Of a DNA stretch of 64,000 nt, positions 45,654 through 54,865 are shown one piece after another; within the stretch, counting starts at the first letter, position 1; every line of letters starts with the position of its first letter. The stretch is from CAVVSD01 sp963757125. GTDB lineage: Bacteria; Actinomycetota; Thermoleophilia; Solirubrobacterales; Solirubrobacteraceae. A program made the position numbers and the translations under genes. The stretch lies in the NCBI GenBank assembly GCA_963757125.1, contig CAVWQP010000004.1, positions 868,001 to 932,000 of the forward strand. The letters run 5' to 3'. The notes below the pieces were generated by a model. It ran no database searches. It saw only the letters and a list, made by a program, of their open reading frames with translations, and was not told the DNA's origin.

Positions 45654-48266
45654 TCAGAGGTCGCGTCGGTCGCTGACCCCGAGCTTGCGCATCGCCCGGT
45701 ACAGGTGGCTCTCGACCGTGCGGCTCGACAGCACGAGCCGATCGGCGATCTCGGCGTTGGTCAGGCCGCGCCCGGCGAGCTCGATGATCTGGGACTCGCG
45801 CGCGGTGAGCGCAACGGCGGGGCCGCCGAGGGCGGCGAGCGCGGCGAGCGGCGCCCCGTCGCCGCGGGCGCTGAGCTCCCGGCTCCGGGCGGCTGCGCGA
45901 CGCGAGGAGTCCTCGCGCGCCTCGCGCCCGAAGACGACCGCCGCCTCCGCGGCTGCCTCGCTCGCCCATTGGATCGCGCCGATCGCCTCGAAGCCATCGG
46001 CGGCCTCCAGCAGGCGGATGCCGTCGCGCGCCGCCGAGGCCTCCGCGTGGGACGCCCACAGCGCGACGAGCGGCGCGTCCGCCGAGGCCCGCAGCACCCC
46101 GAGCGCGGCCGCCTGGCGTCGCGGATCGGCGCCGGCGCGCAGCGCCTCGTACGTGAGCGTCGCGGCAAACAGGGGCGACTCGCCCATGTCACCGGCCGCG
46201 GTGAGCAGGATGTCGCACGCGCGAGCGCGGTCGCCGTCGGCCGTCGCGGCGAGCGCCTCCGCCCAGGCGACATAGGGGATCTGGTTGGGCAGCGGGTCCG
46301 CGCCGGCGAACCCCTCACGCATCCGCCGCAGCGCCTCCTCCGCGCCCTCCGGGTCGCCGCGCGTCGCCGCCGCCGCGACCTGGTAGGCGCGGACGATGGC
46401 GAGGACACCCATCGTGTCTCGCCGCTCGAGCTGCAGCTCCGCCTCGTCCAGCCAGCGTGTCGCCTCGTTCGGGCACGATGCCAGGAGGCGCAGCGCACCG
46501 ATGCCGATCGCGGTGAGTCCGGCTGCGACCGTGTCGCCGACCTGCAGCGCGCTCCGGAAGATCCGCGACAGCTCGGCCTCGAGCTCGACCCAGTCGCCGA
46601 CACCCGAGGCGATCGAGGTCGTGCTCCAGAGGATCTGCGCGAGCTCCTCGCTCGGATCGCGCAACGGCATGGAGCGCGGGCGGATGCGGCTCGCGAGCTC
46701 CCAGGCCTCGTGAGCCCGGCCCGAGTAGAGGAGCTGTGAGACCTGCATGGGCTCCATCTGACGGCGCAGCTCGGGATCGAGGTCCGGGTCGAGCAGCTGC
46801 GGAGCGTCGCTGTGCGCTCGGCCGAACACGCGCCCAGGCGGCGTCGTGGCGTAGATCCGCAGCGGCGCGAGCGCCAGCCGCCAGGACTGCGTCGGGAACC
46901 AGCGGCCGGCGCGCTCCAGCAGCGCGGTGAGATCGTCCCGGCGGCGCAGATCCCAGAACAGGAGCGACCTCCGCTGCTCGAGGTACGCCATCCCGGTCGC
47001 CTCGTCGCCGACCTCGCCCTCCGCCGAGGCGAGCACCGCCTCGGCGGCCTCGAACCGGTGACGCGACGCGTGTGCGCGCGCGAGGAGCATCTTCGCCTGC
47101 AACCCGCCGCCCTGCTCGACCGCGAGCCCGGACAGCTGTGCCGCCAGCCCGGCGTCGGACGCGAGAGTGGCGGCCCGGGCGGCCTCGAGCACGAGCCCCG
47201 GTGGGATCGGCTCGCCCGCGTCGAGCAGCCAGCGTGCGATGCGCAACGCGTCGTCGCCGGAGACAGGGGCGCGCGCCTGCACCAACCGCGCGAGCGCGAG
47301 CCGCGCGCTGCGACCGCGCAGCGCGCCGAGCGACGCGCGGATCGCCTCGCCGTACAGCGGATGCGCGAGGCGCACCGCGCCTCCGGGCCCGGTGCCGACC
47401 GTCGCGATGCCGCGTGCCTCCAGCGCCATCAGCGGCTCCTCGCCCACGAGCGCCGTGAGGTCAGGCAGGCGAAGGGGCTCGCCGATCGCGAGCAGCTCGA
47501 CCGCACGGCGCTCGGGCTCGCCCAGCTCCGCCATGCGCGTGCCGACGAGATCGACGAGCGACCGGCCGACCGGCGGCGTGCGCTCGAGCCGCCACACGCC
47601 GCGCACCCGAGCGAGCGCCCCGTCGTCGACGGCGCCCCTCAGCAGCTCGCGCAGGTAGAGCGCGTTGCCGCCGCTGGTCTCGTGCAACCAGCCCAGGGCT
47701 CGCTGCTCGGCCGTCGCGCCGAGCGTCGCCTCCACGAACGTCGCGGTCTCCTCGCGCGTGAACGGGTCGAGCTCCATCGGATCGAGTCCCGCGTCCTTCC
47801 ACAGCGAGACGATCGCGTCGGGAGCGGCATCGCCGCTGCGCACCGTGGCGAGGACGAATGCCGCCCCGGTCTCCGCGATGTGCAGCACGAGCGCGGCCGA
47901 CGGCTCGTCGAGCAGCTGCGCGTCGTCGACCGCCACGACGGCGCTGCGCCGCCCGGCGCGGTCCTGCAGCGCGGCCACGCTCCCGCGCAGCAACGCGCGC
48001 AGGTCGTCGGTGCGCGCCGACGGCGGCACGAGGTCGGCGAAGGCTCCGAGCGGCACGCTCGCCGCGCTGCGCGTGGCCAGGACCCACTCGACGAACGCGC
48101 CCCCGCGTTCGGCGGCGGCCGCCGCCTCGCGACCGACCCGCGACTTGCCCACTCCGGCGCCGCCGATGAGCACGACGCCCGGCCCGCCCGCGGCCCGCGC
48201 CGTCGCGATGCGCTCGAGCTCCTCGGCGCGGCCGACGAGCCCGGTGGTGGCCTCGCCGCCGATCAC
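45654..48266 (-). CDS. LuxR-family regulator with AAA ATPase (LAL), copy 1
   Basis: 870 aa. N-terminal ATPase with GLVGRAEELERI, Walker A GGAGVGKSRV and Walker B-like AVVAVDDAQLL. A long tetratricopeptide-like helical middle follows, then a C-terminal LuxR HTH (LTARESQIIELAGRGLTNAE...SSRTVESHLYRAMRKLG). The GTG start overlaps the stop of the upstream paralogue by 4 bases. Large ATP-binding LuxR proteins activate transcription in response to unknown ligands. It is a clear tandem duplicate of the next gene, with collinear motifs throughout. Confidence 0.88.
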   Translation of the reverse strand: MIGGEATTGLVGRAEELERIATARAAGGPGVVLIGGAGVGKSRVGREAAAAAERGGAFVEWVLATRSAASVPLGAFADLVPPSARTDDLRALLRGSVAALQDRAGRRSAVVAVDDAQLLDEPSAALVLHIAETGAAFVLATVRSGDAAPDAIVSLWKDAGLDPMELDPFTREETATFVEATLGATAEQRALGWLHETSGGNALYLRELLRGAVDDGALARVRGVWRLERTPPVGRSLVDLVGTRMAELGEPERRAVELLAIGEPLRLPDLTALVGEEPLMALEARGIATVGTGPGGAVRLAHPLYGEAIRASLGALRGRSARLALARLVQARAPVSGDDALRIARWLLDAGEPIPPGLVLEAARAATLASDAGLAAQLSGLAVEQGGGLQAKMLLARAHASRHRFEAAEAVLASAEGEVGDEATGMAYLEQRRSLLFWDLRRRDDLTALLERAGRWFPTQSWRLALAPLRIYATTPPGRVFGRAHSDAPQLLDPDLDPELRRQMEPMQVSQLLYSGRAHEAWELASRIRPRSMPLRDPSEELAQILWSTTSIASGVGDWVELEAELSRIFRSALQVGDTVAAGLTAIGIGALRLLASCPNEATRWLDEAELQLERRDTMGVLAIVRAYQVAAAATRGDPEGAEEALRRMREGFAGADPLPNQIPYVAWAEALAATADGDRARACDILLTAAGDMGESPLFAATLTYEALRAGADPRRQAAALGVLRASADAPLVALWASHAEASAARDGIRLLEAADGFEAIGAIQWASEAAAEAAVVFGREAREDSSRRAAARSRELSARGDGAPLAALAALGGPAVALTARESQIIELAGRGLTNAEIADRLVLSSRTVESHLYRAMRKLGVSDRRDL

Positions 48267-50920
48267 AGCTCCCGCCGGTCGCTGAGGCCGAGCTTGTGCA
48301 TCGCGCGGTAGATGTGGCTCTCGACCGTGCGCACGGAGAGCACCAGGCGCTCGGCGATCTCGGCGTTCGACAGCCCCTCCGCGGCGAGGGTGACGATCTC
48401 GCTCTCGCGGGACGTGAGCGTCGAGGCCGCGGCGTCGAGCCCTGCGATCTCCGGCGGCTCGATCCCCTGGCCGGGCACGTGCAGCTCCCGCATGCGCGCC
48501 GCCGCGCGCCGCGCGGCGTCGTGGCTGCCCGCGCGCACGAGGGCCGCCGCGGCCTGCGCCGCCGCGTCGACGGCGTAGGGCATGGCGCCGATCGCGGCAA
48601 GATCCTCGGCCACCGCGAGGAGGGCGTCCGCGTCGCCCGCCGCGAGCGCCGCGGCGTGCGCGGCGTAGGCGGCGACGAGTCGCGCATCGCACCGCTCGGC
48701 GAATCCCGCCTGCGCGGCCGCGACGTCCGCCGCCGGCGCGCCGGCGCGCATCGCCGCGTACGCGAGCAGGGACGCGTAGCCGGGCTGGTCGTCGAGCTCG
48801 GACGCCGCCGCCATCAGCATGTCCGCCGCAGCCGCGTCGTCGCCTCGCGCGCGCGCCGCCCAGCCGTCGGCACGCAGGACGTAGGGGCGCTGCGAGTTGG
48901 CCGGCTCGCGCCCGTCGAGCGCCGCGGTCATCCGGTCGTGTGCCGCGAGCGCCTCCTCGGCGTCGCCCGTCACGAGGGCGATCCCGACCTCGAACGCGCG
49001 CATCTGCACCGCGGCCCCGAACGTGTCCTGGCGCTCGAAGTGCACGTCGGCCTCCGCGAACCAGCGGCGGCCGTCGATGACGCGACCCTGGAGGAACGCG
49101 AGGACCCCGAGGCTGTAGGCGGCGATGCCCGCGGCGTCGCGGTCGTTGACGTCGACCGCATCGCGCAGGGTGCCCTGCATGTACGCCTCGGCGTCCTCCC
49201 AGTCCTCGCCGGACTCGATCGACGTCAGCGACCAGGCGCCGAGTGCGACCGCGTCGTTGTAGTCGCCGAGCGGGACCGACGGCCGCAGCCGCCGCGCGAG
49301 CGGATACACCTCGCTCGACCGCCCGACGTAGAACAGCGCGATCGCGTACCGCGGCTCGGCCATGTGGCGGGTGGCCGCGTCCAGGTCTGGATCGGCGAGG
49401 AGCTCGGCGAGGAGGTCGACCGTCCCGCTGAACCCGTCGAGCATGCCGGTGAGCGCGAGCCGCAGCGGCAGGAGGCGGCGCTCCCAGACCGGATCGGGCG
49501 ACCACGCCCGCGCGCCGGAGAGCAGCGCGCGTGCGTCCGCCGCGCGACCGAGGCCCCAGTACAGCGCGTGCATGCGCTGCTCCAGGTAGTCGAGCACGAC
49601 GTCGTGGGCGGACGGATCGCCCGCGAGGGACGCCACGGCGTCCTGTGCCGCGGCGAGCACCGACTCCGTGTCCTCGAAGCGCTTGCGGACGGTGTGCGCC
49701 CGCGCCAGCACCAGCGTCGCGGGCAGGCCGGAGCCGTCGCCCACGGCCCGCTCCGCGAGCTCCGCGCCGAGATCGGGGTCGCCCGCGAGGAGCGCTGCGC
49801 GGGCGGCGTCGAGGACGATCGCCGAGGGGATCGCGGCGCCCGCGTCCAGCAGCCAGCGCGCGACGCGCAGGGCGTCGTCCGGGGACAGCGGATCGCGCTC
49901 CTGGACGGCGGCGGCCAGCCGCAGGCGGAGCTCGCGCGAGCGGAGCACCGGCAGCGCGCTGCGCACGACCTCGCCGTAGAGCGGGTGCGAGAGGCGCACG
50001 TCGCCGCCGGTGGCCGGCGCGTCGACGAGGACCATCCCGTGGGCCTCCGCGTCGATGACGGCGTCGGCGCCCGTCATGGCGATGAGCTCGTCGAGGCGCA
50101 GGGGCTCCCCGAGCGCCAGCAGCTCGACCGGCGCGCGCTCCTCGTCGCTGAGGGTGCCCATGCGCGTGGCGACGAGCTCGACGAGGCCCGGGCTCACCGA
50201 TGGCCGGCGCGCGAGCCGCCAGAGGCCGCGCGCGAACGCGAGCGTCCCCGCCTCGACCGCACCGAGGACGAGCTCGTGGACGTACAGCGCGTTGCCCTGG
50301 CTGCTCTCGACGACCCACCGCAGCGCGGCCTGCTCGACGGGACCGCCGAGCGCACCTTCGACGAGCGCCGCGACGGCCTCGTCGCTGAGGCGGTCGAGCT
50401 CGAGGCGCCGCGCGCCGGCGTCCTTCCACAGCGAGACGACCGCGTCGGGGCAGGGCTCGCCGCTGCGGACGGTCGCGACGACGAACACGCTCTGCGTCGT
50501 CGTGAGATGCAGCAGCAGCGCGGCCGACACCGGGTCGAGGAGCTGCGCGTCGTCGACGCCCAGCACGACCTTGCGCCCGCCCGCCTGCGTTCGCAGCGCG
50601 TCGGCACTGCGGCGCATGAGCTCCAGCGCGTCGTCGGAGCGCACGTCGTCGGGGATGAGCCCGGCGAAGGCGCCCAGCGGGATCGTCGCGGAGCTGCGGG
50701 TGGCCTGGGCCCAGACGGCCAGGGCGCCGGAGCGCTGGGCCGCGGCGTGCGCCTCGCGGGCCAGGCGCGACTTGCCGACGCCCGCCCCGGCGCTCACGAC
50801 GACGCCGCGGCAATCCGCGTCCCCCATCGCCTCGGCGATCCGGGTGAGCTCGGTGTCACGGCCCACCAGCGGCCACGTCGCAGAGAGTGATGACGTGGCT
50901 GCTGGCGATCTTGCGGTCAT
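48263..50920 (-). CDS. LuxR-family regulator with AAA ATPase (LAL), copy 2
   Basis: 885 aa. Same architecture as the gene downstream: WPLVGRDTELTRIAEAM, Walker A SAGAGVGKSRLARE, Walker B-like VVLGVDDAQLL, then helical repeats, then the HTH LTSRESEIVTLAAEGLSNAE...SVRTVESHIYRAMHKLG. Shared idioms such as SLWKDAG and ARWLLDAG show recent common origin. It is the first gene of a two-gene operon. No target is evident from position alone. Confidence 0.88.
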   Translation of the reverse strand: MTARSPAATSSLSATWPLVGRDTELTRIAEAMGDADCRGVVVSAGAGVGKSRLAREAHAAAQRSGALAVWAQATRSSATIPLGAFAGLIPDDVRSDDALELMRRSADALRTQAGGRKVVLGVDDAQLLDPVSAALLLHLTTTQSVFVVATVRSGEPCPDAVVSLWKDAGARRLELDRLSDEAVAALVEGALGGPVEQAALRWVVESSQGNALYVHELVLGAVEAGTLAFARGLWRLARRPSVSPGLVELVATRMGTLSDEERAPVELLALGEPLRLDELIAMTGADAVIDAEAHGMVLVDAPATGGDVRLSHPLYGEVVRSALPVLRSRELRLRLAAAVQERDPLSPDDALRVARWLLDAGAAIPSAIVLDAARAALLAGDPDLGAELAERAVGDGSGLPATLVLARAHTVRKRFEDTESVLAAAQDAVASLAGDPSAHDVVLDYLEQRMHALYWGLGRAADARALLSGARAWSPDPVWERRLLPLRLALTGMLDGFSGTVDLLAELLADPDLDAATRHMAEPRYAIALFYVGRSSEVYPLARRLRPSVPLGDYNDAVALGAWSLTSIESGEDWEDAEAYMQGTLRDAVDVNDRDAAGIAAYSLGVLAFLQGRVIDGRRWFAEADVHFERQDTFGAAVQMRAFEVGIALVTGDAEEALAAHDRMTAALDGREPANSQRPYVLRADGWAARARGDDAAAADMLMAAASELDDQPGYASLLAYAAMRAGAPAADVAAAQAGFAERCDARLVAAYAAHAAALAAGDADALLAVAEDLAAIGAMPYAVDAAAQAAAALVRAGSHDAARRAAARMRELHVPGQGIEPPEIAGLDAAASTLTSRESEIVTLAAEGLSNAEIAERLVLSVRTVESHIYRAMHKLGLSDRREL

Positions 50921-50957
50921 GGCGCGCGCCGAACTCTAATCGGCGCGCGGCCGGGCG

Positions 50958-51356
50958 TCAGGCGATGAGCTTCGCCTTCAGCGCGTCGTACTCCGGCTGG
51001 GTCAGCGCGCCGCTGTCGAGCAGCCCCTTGGCCTTCTCGAGCTCGCTTGCCGCGCCGCCGCCGTCCTTCGCGACCGACTGGACGTAGTCGTTGAACTGGG
51101 ACTGCGCCGCCTGGCTCCGCTCGACGTTGCGCTGGGCCATGCCGTGGCCGTTGGCGATGAGGTACACCAGCACGCCGAGGAACGGGATGATGATGAGGAA
51201 GGCCACCCAGGCCGCCTTGGCCCAGCCCGAGGTGTCATGACGACGGAACAGGTCGCTGATGATCATGATCAGCGTCCAGATCCAGGCGACCCAGACGAAG
51301 AAGATGATCATGGACCACAGGATGTCCATGAAGGGGTAGTCAGCTGCGATGACCAT
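50958..51356 (-). CDS. PLDc_N/SHOCT membrane protein
   Basis: 132 aa from the ATG at 51356, chosen because family members begin just before the first helix. Two membrane helices (around MDILWSMIIFFVWVAWIWTL and AWVAFLIIIPFLGVLVYLI) flank LFRRHDTSGWAK, the PLDc_N signature. A linker follows, then a C-terminal SHOCT motif (LEKAKGLLDSGALTQPEYDALK). Common in actinobacteria; function unknown. Confidence 0.85.
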   Translation of the reverse strand: MVIAADYPFMDILWSMIIFFVWVAWIWTLIMIISDLFRRHDTSGWAKAAWVAFLIIIPFLGVLVYLIANGHGMAQRNVERSQAAQSQFNDYVQSVAKDGGGAASELEKAKGLLDSGALTQPEYDALKAKLIA

Positions 51357-51512
51357 CGGGTACGGCCTCCGTCGTTCGGTGTGAGCCATCGCCCCGGATA
51401 TGGGTGCCAAGGCGCCAGATTCCGATCCGGAGTTCTATCCGCATCGGTGATCTCCTGTCGGCGCGCCCCAAGATGGGGAGCACCTCCCGATGTCGCTGCG
51501 CGGTGGCGGACG

Positions 51513-51518
51513 TAGCGT
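51513..51518 (+). promoter_or_regulatory. Likely -10 hexamer TAGCGT of the methyltransferase gene
   Basis: TAGCGT ends 27 bases before the ATG. Two short dyads lie just upstream (CCCC-AAGAT-GGGG at 51466-51478; GGGAG-CAC-CTCCC at 51476-51488). They differ from the 17-bp island operator. Confidence 0.4.
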
Positions 51519-51545
51519 CGCGCCACCCCCCGACAAGGAGTCCCC

Positions 51546-52388
51546 ATGTCCCCCCGTTCCACGCTGGACGCAGGTCCGGCCGACGTCGAGCTCAAGGCCC
51601 GCCACCGCCGGATGTGGGCGTCCGGCGACTACCCGTCGATGGTCGAGACGTTCCTCACCCCGCTCGGCCCGCGTCTCGTCGAGGCGAGCGGCATCGGGGC
51701 CGGCCAGAGGGTCCTCGACGTCGGCGCCGGCACCGGCAACGCCTCGATCCCGGCCGCGCAGCGCGGCGCCGACGTCGTCGCGAGCGATCTCACCCCCGAG
51801 CTGCTCGACGCCGGGCGCATCCGCGCGCGAGCCGCGGGCGCCGAGCTCGACTGGGTCGAGGCCGACGCCGAGCACCTCCCGTTCGACGACGCGTCGTTCG
51901 ACGTCGTCATGTCCGCCATCGGCGTGATGTTCGCCCCCCACCACCAGGCCGCGGCCGACGAGCTCGTGCGCGCCTGCCGTCCCGGCGGGACGATCGCGCT
52001 GCTGAGCTGGACGCCCGACGGCATGCTCGGCGACCTCTTCCGCACCATGGGCCCGTTCGCGCCGCCGCCGCCCCCCGGCGCGCAGGCCCCGCCGCTCTGG
52101 GGCAGCGCGGAGCACCTCGCCGAGCTGTTCGGCGACCGCGTGACGTTCGCGACCCAGCAGCCCGGGATCCTCGAGATCACGGCGTTCGCCCGGCCCGAGG
52201 ACTACGCGGAGCACTTCAAGGCGCGCTACGGCCCGACCATCGTGGCCCAGGCGAACGCCCGCAAGGACGGTCGCGAGGCGGAGTTCGAGGCGGCGCTGCA
52301 GCGCTTCTGCGAGCAGCACGACCGGGGCACGCCGGACCAGGCCCGCTTCGAGATGCAGTACCTCGTCTCGGTGGGGACCAAGGCCTAG
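51546..52388 (+). CDS. Class I SAM-dependent methyltransferase
   Basis: 280 aa. Motif I is VLDVGAGTGNASIPAA (near residue 55). The acidic ribose-binding end of strand 2 is VVASDLTPELLD, then EADAEHLPFDDASFDVVMS and RPGGTIALLSW. This is the UbiE/Methyltransf_11 group; the substrate cannot be told. AAGGAG precedes the ATG. The stop overlaps the convergent small gene. Confidence 0.87.
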   Translation: MSPRSTLDAGPADVELKARHRRMWASGDYPSMVETFLTPLGPRLVEASGIGAGQRVLDVGAGTGNASIPAAQRGADVVASDLTPELLDAGRIRARAAGAELDWVEADAEHLPFDDASFDVVMSAIGVMFAPHHQAAADELVRACRPGGTIALLSWTPDGMLGDLFRTMGPFAPPPPPGAQAPPLWGSAEHLAELFGDRVTFATQQPGILEITAFARPEDYAEHFKARYGPTIVAQANARKDGREAEFEAALQRFCEQHDRGTPDQARFEMQYLVSVGTKA

Positions 52389-52668
52389 GCGCGACCCTCG
52401 GCGAGCAGGATCGTGACCGCGCGCACCGTCGCGTAGCCGCGCCACTCCAGCGCGGCCTGCGGCGAGTGGCCCTCGAAGTCGATGGTCCACCCTCGACGTG
52501 CACGATGCCGTCGAGCGGCACGTGCGCGGCGACGGCCGGGTCGTGCGCGGCGGCGCGGTGCGCCTGGCCGGTGACCGCCGCCGTGATCTGCAGCGAGGAG
52601 GCGTGCCGGTCCAGGACCCTGGCGTGGGCCGTCATGAAGGCAGCGGCCTTGTCGAGATCGATCTCCAT
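52385..52668 (-). CDS. Small hypothetical protein, one frameshift
   Basis: About 94 aa. N-terminus MEIDLDKAAAFMTAHARVLD and a C-terminal part WTIDFEGHSPQAALEW...AVTILLAEGRA lie in different frames, with the change near 52488. Both halves have normal codon use, so one base is probably wrong. No known domain. It stands between the Cys-rich operon and the methyltransferase; function unknown. Confidence 0.55.
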
Positions 52669-52722
52669 CCGGCCGACTCTGCCGCGTCCGGCCGCGGGCG
52701 TCCTGCAGCTTTCAGACGTGGA

Positions 52723-53385
52723 TCAGGATGTGACGCAGCAGCGGCAGTCGTTGTAGATGCAGCACCCGCAGCCGCAGCAGAACGTGCCGTTGTAGCAACA
52801 CCGCCCGTCCTGCCCTTGGCATGCGAACGTCTCCCCGGGGCAGGTGCCGTTCGACGCCTGGTTCTGCGGCGGCTGGGAGGGCTGGTCGCCCGGCTGCGGG
52901 GGCTGCGGCGGTCCGATGACCTGGCAGTTGAACTGCGAGTCGTTCTGTCGCTTGGCGAAGTCGGACTGACACTTGGTCATGCCACCGAGCGCACCCATCA
53001 TCGCGTTGAGCGCCGCGGCGGCCTGCTTCTGTGTCGCAGCGCGCTGCTTCGCCGTCTGGCTGCCGCGCAGAAGCGCCTGCGCGGAGTCGTACCGGCTGCC
53101 GGCTTCCTTGTACGCCTCGTTCGGGCCTCGCACGCAATCCTGGAAGGTCGCGGTGTTCTCCTTCGTGCGCTCCCTGATGCACGCGGCCGAGTCCTGGGCG
53201 ATCGCCGCCGTCGGCGTCACGACCCGCAGCGCCCCGCCGGTGAGCGCGACCGCGCCCGCGATCCGCATGAACACACGCCGCGACAGCACGTGTCGCGTCG
53301 GCGGAGGGGTCGGCTCGGCCGTCTCGCCGGCGACGGTCCGGCGTGCGAGCGCGTCGAGGAAGCTGTCGTGTCCCGAGGCGCTCAT
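52723..53385 (-). CDS. Tat-exported protein with 12-cysteine C-terminal tail
   Basis: 220 aa. A twin-arginine signal (SRRVFM at 35-40, then a hydrophobic segment and a PTAAIA cleavage-like site) directs export of folded protein. Residues 65-160 are helical with four scattered Cys. A Pro/Gln-rich linker leads to residues 182-217, which contain 12 cysteines with CC pairs (for example CCGCGCC and CRCC). No Trp lies in the tail, so a tryptophan tryptophylquinone cofactor as in methylamine dehydrogenase is excluded. The number of tail cysteines equals that of the MauA small subunit (six disulfides). Last gene of an operon led by a MauE-MauD-like fusion that could form those disulfides. Family not recognised. 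Confidence 0.78.
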   Translation of the reverse strand: MSASGHDSFLDALARRTVAGETAEPTPPPTRHVLSRRVFMRIAGAVALTGGALRVVTPTAAIAQDSAACIRERTKENTATFQDCVRGPNEAYKEAGSRYDSAQALLRGSQTAKQRAATQKQAAAALNAMMGALGGMTKCQSDFAKRQNDSQFNCQVIGPPQPPQPGDQPSQPPQNQASNGTCPGETFACQGQDGRCCYNGTFCCGCGCCIYNDCRCCVTS

Positions 53386-53780
53386 CGCAGGAACCGCCCG
53401 AGGGACTCGAGCTGCTCGGTGCCCGTCCCGAGCCGTTCCTCGGCACTCGCCGCGGCATCGATGCCCTGCTGTGTCCCCATGGCCTGCAGGCTCTCCTCGA
53501 GTGCTGCGTACCCCTCGGCGAGCGCCCCGAGCGCGGCGTACGCGCGGCTTCGCCCCGGGGTCTCGCGGGGCAGCGCCCTGACCCGCCGCCGGGCCGTGGC
53601 GATGTCGTCGGCAAGTCGCTTCAGCGCGGCGCGCATCCTGGACGACAGGAACGGGCCATCGGTCCGTCCCGTGTCCACCGTCAGGTCGGCGTAGGACTGC
53701 GTCGCGCGAGCGAGCGCCGCGGTGTCGGCAGCGATCTTGCGCTGGTGCGGGGCCAGCGCCTTGCCGAGCGCCGAGGTCAT
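53382..53780 (-). CDS. Helical protein of unknown function in the Cys-rich operon
   Basis: 132 aa, mostly long amphipathic helices (ARATQSYADL, RMRAALKRLADDIATARRRV, YAALGALAEGYAALEESLQA). No Cys, no membrane segment and no signal peptide. Its start overlaps the MauE-like stop and its stop overlaps the Cys-rich gene's start, so the three proteins are made together. It could be a cytoplasmic chaperone or escort for the Tat substrate; this is inferred only from context. Confidence 0.65.
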   Translation of the reverse strand: MTSALGKALAPHQRKIAADTAALARATQSYADLTVDTGRTDGPFLSSRMRAALKRLADDIATARRRVRALPRETPGRSRAYAALGALAEGYAALEESLQAMGTQQGIDAAASAEERLGTGTEQLESLGRFLR

Positions 53781-54802
53781 GAGTACGACCTCACGACCAG
53801 CTCCGGCCGGGCATCCTCGCCGCCGAGGAGCTCCGTCACCTCCGGCGCGCCCAGGACGGGTGTGCCGGCCACGCGCCCGTCGGGGCCGATCACCACGGCG
53901 GCCGGCGAGCCTCCGAAGCGGTAGGCGCCGAACAACGCGGCGTCGGCGTCGTGCACCACGCGCTCCAGACCGAGCTCGCGGGCGCGCTCGGCGAGCCGCT
54001 CGGCGTTCCCGCGCGCGACGATCGCGACCGTCAGCTCGCCGTCGCGCTGGACGCGCGCGGCGTGCTCGAGCGGCCCCTGGCAGGCGCCGCAGTCCGGATC
54101 GGTGAAGACCAGCGCGACGGGCCGGCCCAGTGCGAGCAGTGCCTCGAGGGAGATCGGCCGGCCGTCGAGGCTCTCGCGGGCGAAGGCGGGCGCGATCTCC
54201 CCGACCGCAAGGCCGGGAGCGTAGGTCTCGCCGGCCCCGAGCTCGGAGGTCTGCGCGTCCAGGCGCAGCAGGAGCCGGCCGTTCTGACGCAGCAGCTGCC
54301 AGCAGAACCAGGCCAGCCCGAGCACGAGGGCGGCCAGCGCCACGATCGCGATGACCCAGCCGCGGTCGTCGGCCACCGCGTCGCGGATCCACGCGATCGC
54401 GCCGTCCGTGCCCGCGGCTGCGGCGAACGCCGCGATGGCGGCGAGGAGGGCGTTGCGGACGAGCGTGCCGCGGCCGACCGCCGACCGGCTCAGCCCACCG
54501 AAGCAGTTGCAGTCCGGTGCCGCGCCGCGCGCGAGCGTGACCGCGATGGCCGCGGTGAAGACGAGGAGCGTCACGAGCGCCGCGATCGCGCCGGGGACCG
54601 CGGTCGCCGCCGGGATCAGCGCCACCGCGATGGCGAGCTCGAGCAGCGGCAGCGCGACGGCGCCGGGTGCGGCGGCGCGCGCGGGCACGCCGAACTCGGC
54701 GAGCGTCTCGCGCGTCCCTGCGCGGTCGAGCAGCTTCGCGATCGCTGCGACGACGAACACGCCCGCGAGCAACATCGCGGACAACGAGGCGGCGAACGAC
54801 AT
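53777..54802 (-). CDS. Fused MauE-like membrane and MauD/TlpA-like thioredoxin protein
   Basis: 341 aa. Residues 1-135 have four helices and the CNCFGG motif (C98, C100) of the MauE/DoxX redox-membrane family. A fifth helix lies near 149-168. Residues 195-340 are a TlpA/MauD-type thioredoxin fold with LVFTDPDCGACQG (C238, C241 as CxxC) and the cis-Pro-like GGSPAAVVI. MauE and MauD are normally separate proteins needed for disulfide formation in methylamine dehydrogenase; here they are one chain. It leads an operon ending in a 12-cysteine Tat substrate, which is the obvious client. Confidence 0.85.
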   Translation of the reverse strand: MSFAASLSAMLLAGVFVVAAIAKLLDRAGTRETLAEFGVPARAAAPGAVALPLLELAIAVALIPAATAVPGAIAALVTLLVFTAAIAVTLARGAAPDCNCFGGLSRSAVGRGTLVRNALLAAIAAFAAAAGTDGAIAWIRDAVADDRGWVIAIVALAALVLGLAWFCWQLLRQNGRLLLRLDAQTSELGAGETYAPGLAVGEIAPAFARESLDGRPISLEALLALGRPVALVFTDPDCGACQGPLEHAARVQRDGELTVAIVARGNAERLAERARELGLERVVHDADAALFGAYRFGGSPAAVVIGPDGRVAGTPVLGAPEVTELLGGEDARPELVVRSYS

Positions 54803-54865
54803 CGCCCTCCCTCCGTGGATCGTGGGTGACGCGCCGACCCTCCCAGAGCGCGCCCCGATCCCGCC

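Noticed and set aside
51466..51488. Stacked dyads before the methyltransferase as members of the island regulon
   Set aside because: Sequence and geometry (4-5-4 and 5-3-5) do not fit TCAYSC-N5-GGRTGA.
52723..54802. Methylamine dehydrogenase cluster
   Set aside because: There is a MauE/MauD-like fusion and a Cys-rich Tat protein, but no large subunit, no MauG and no Trp in the tail, so it is not this enzyme.
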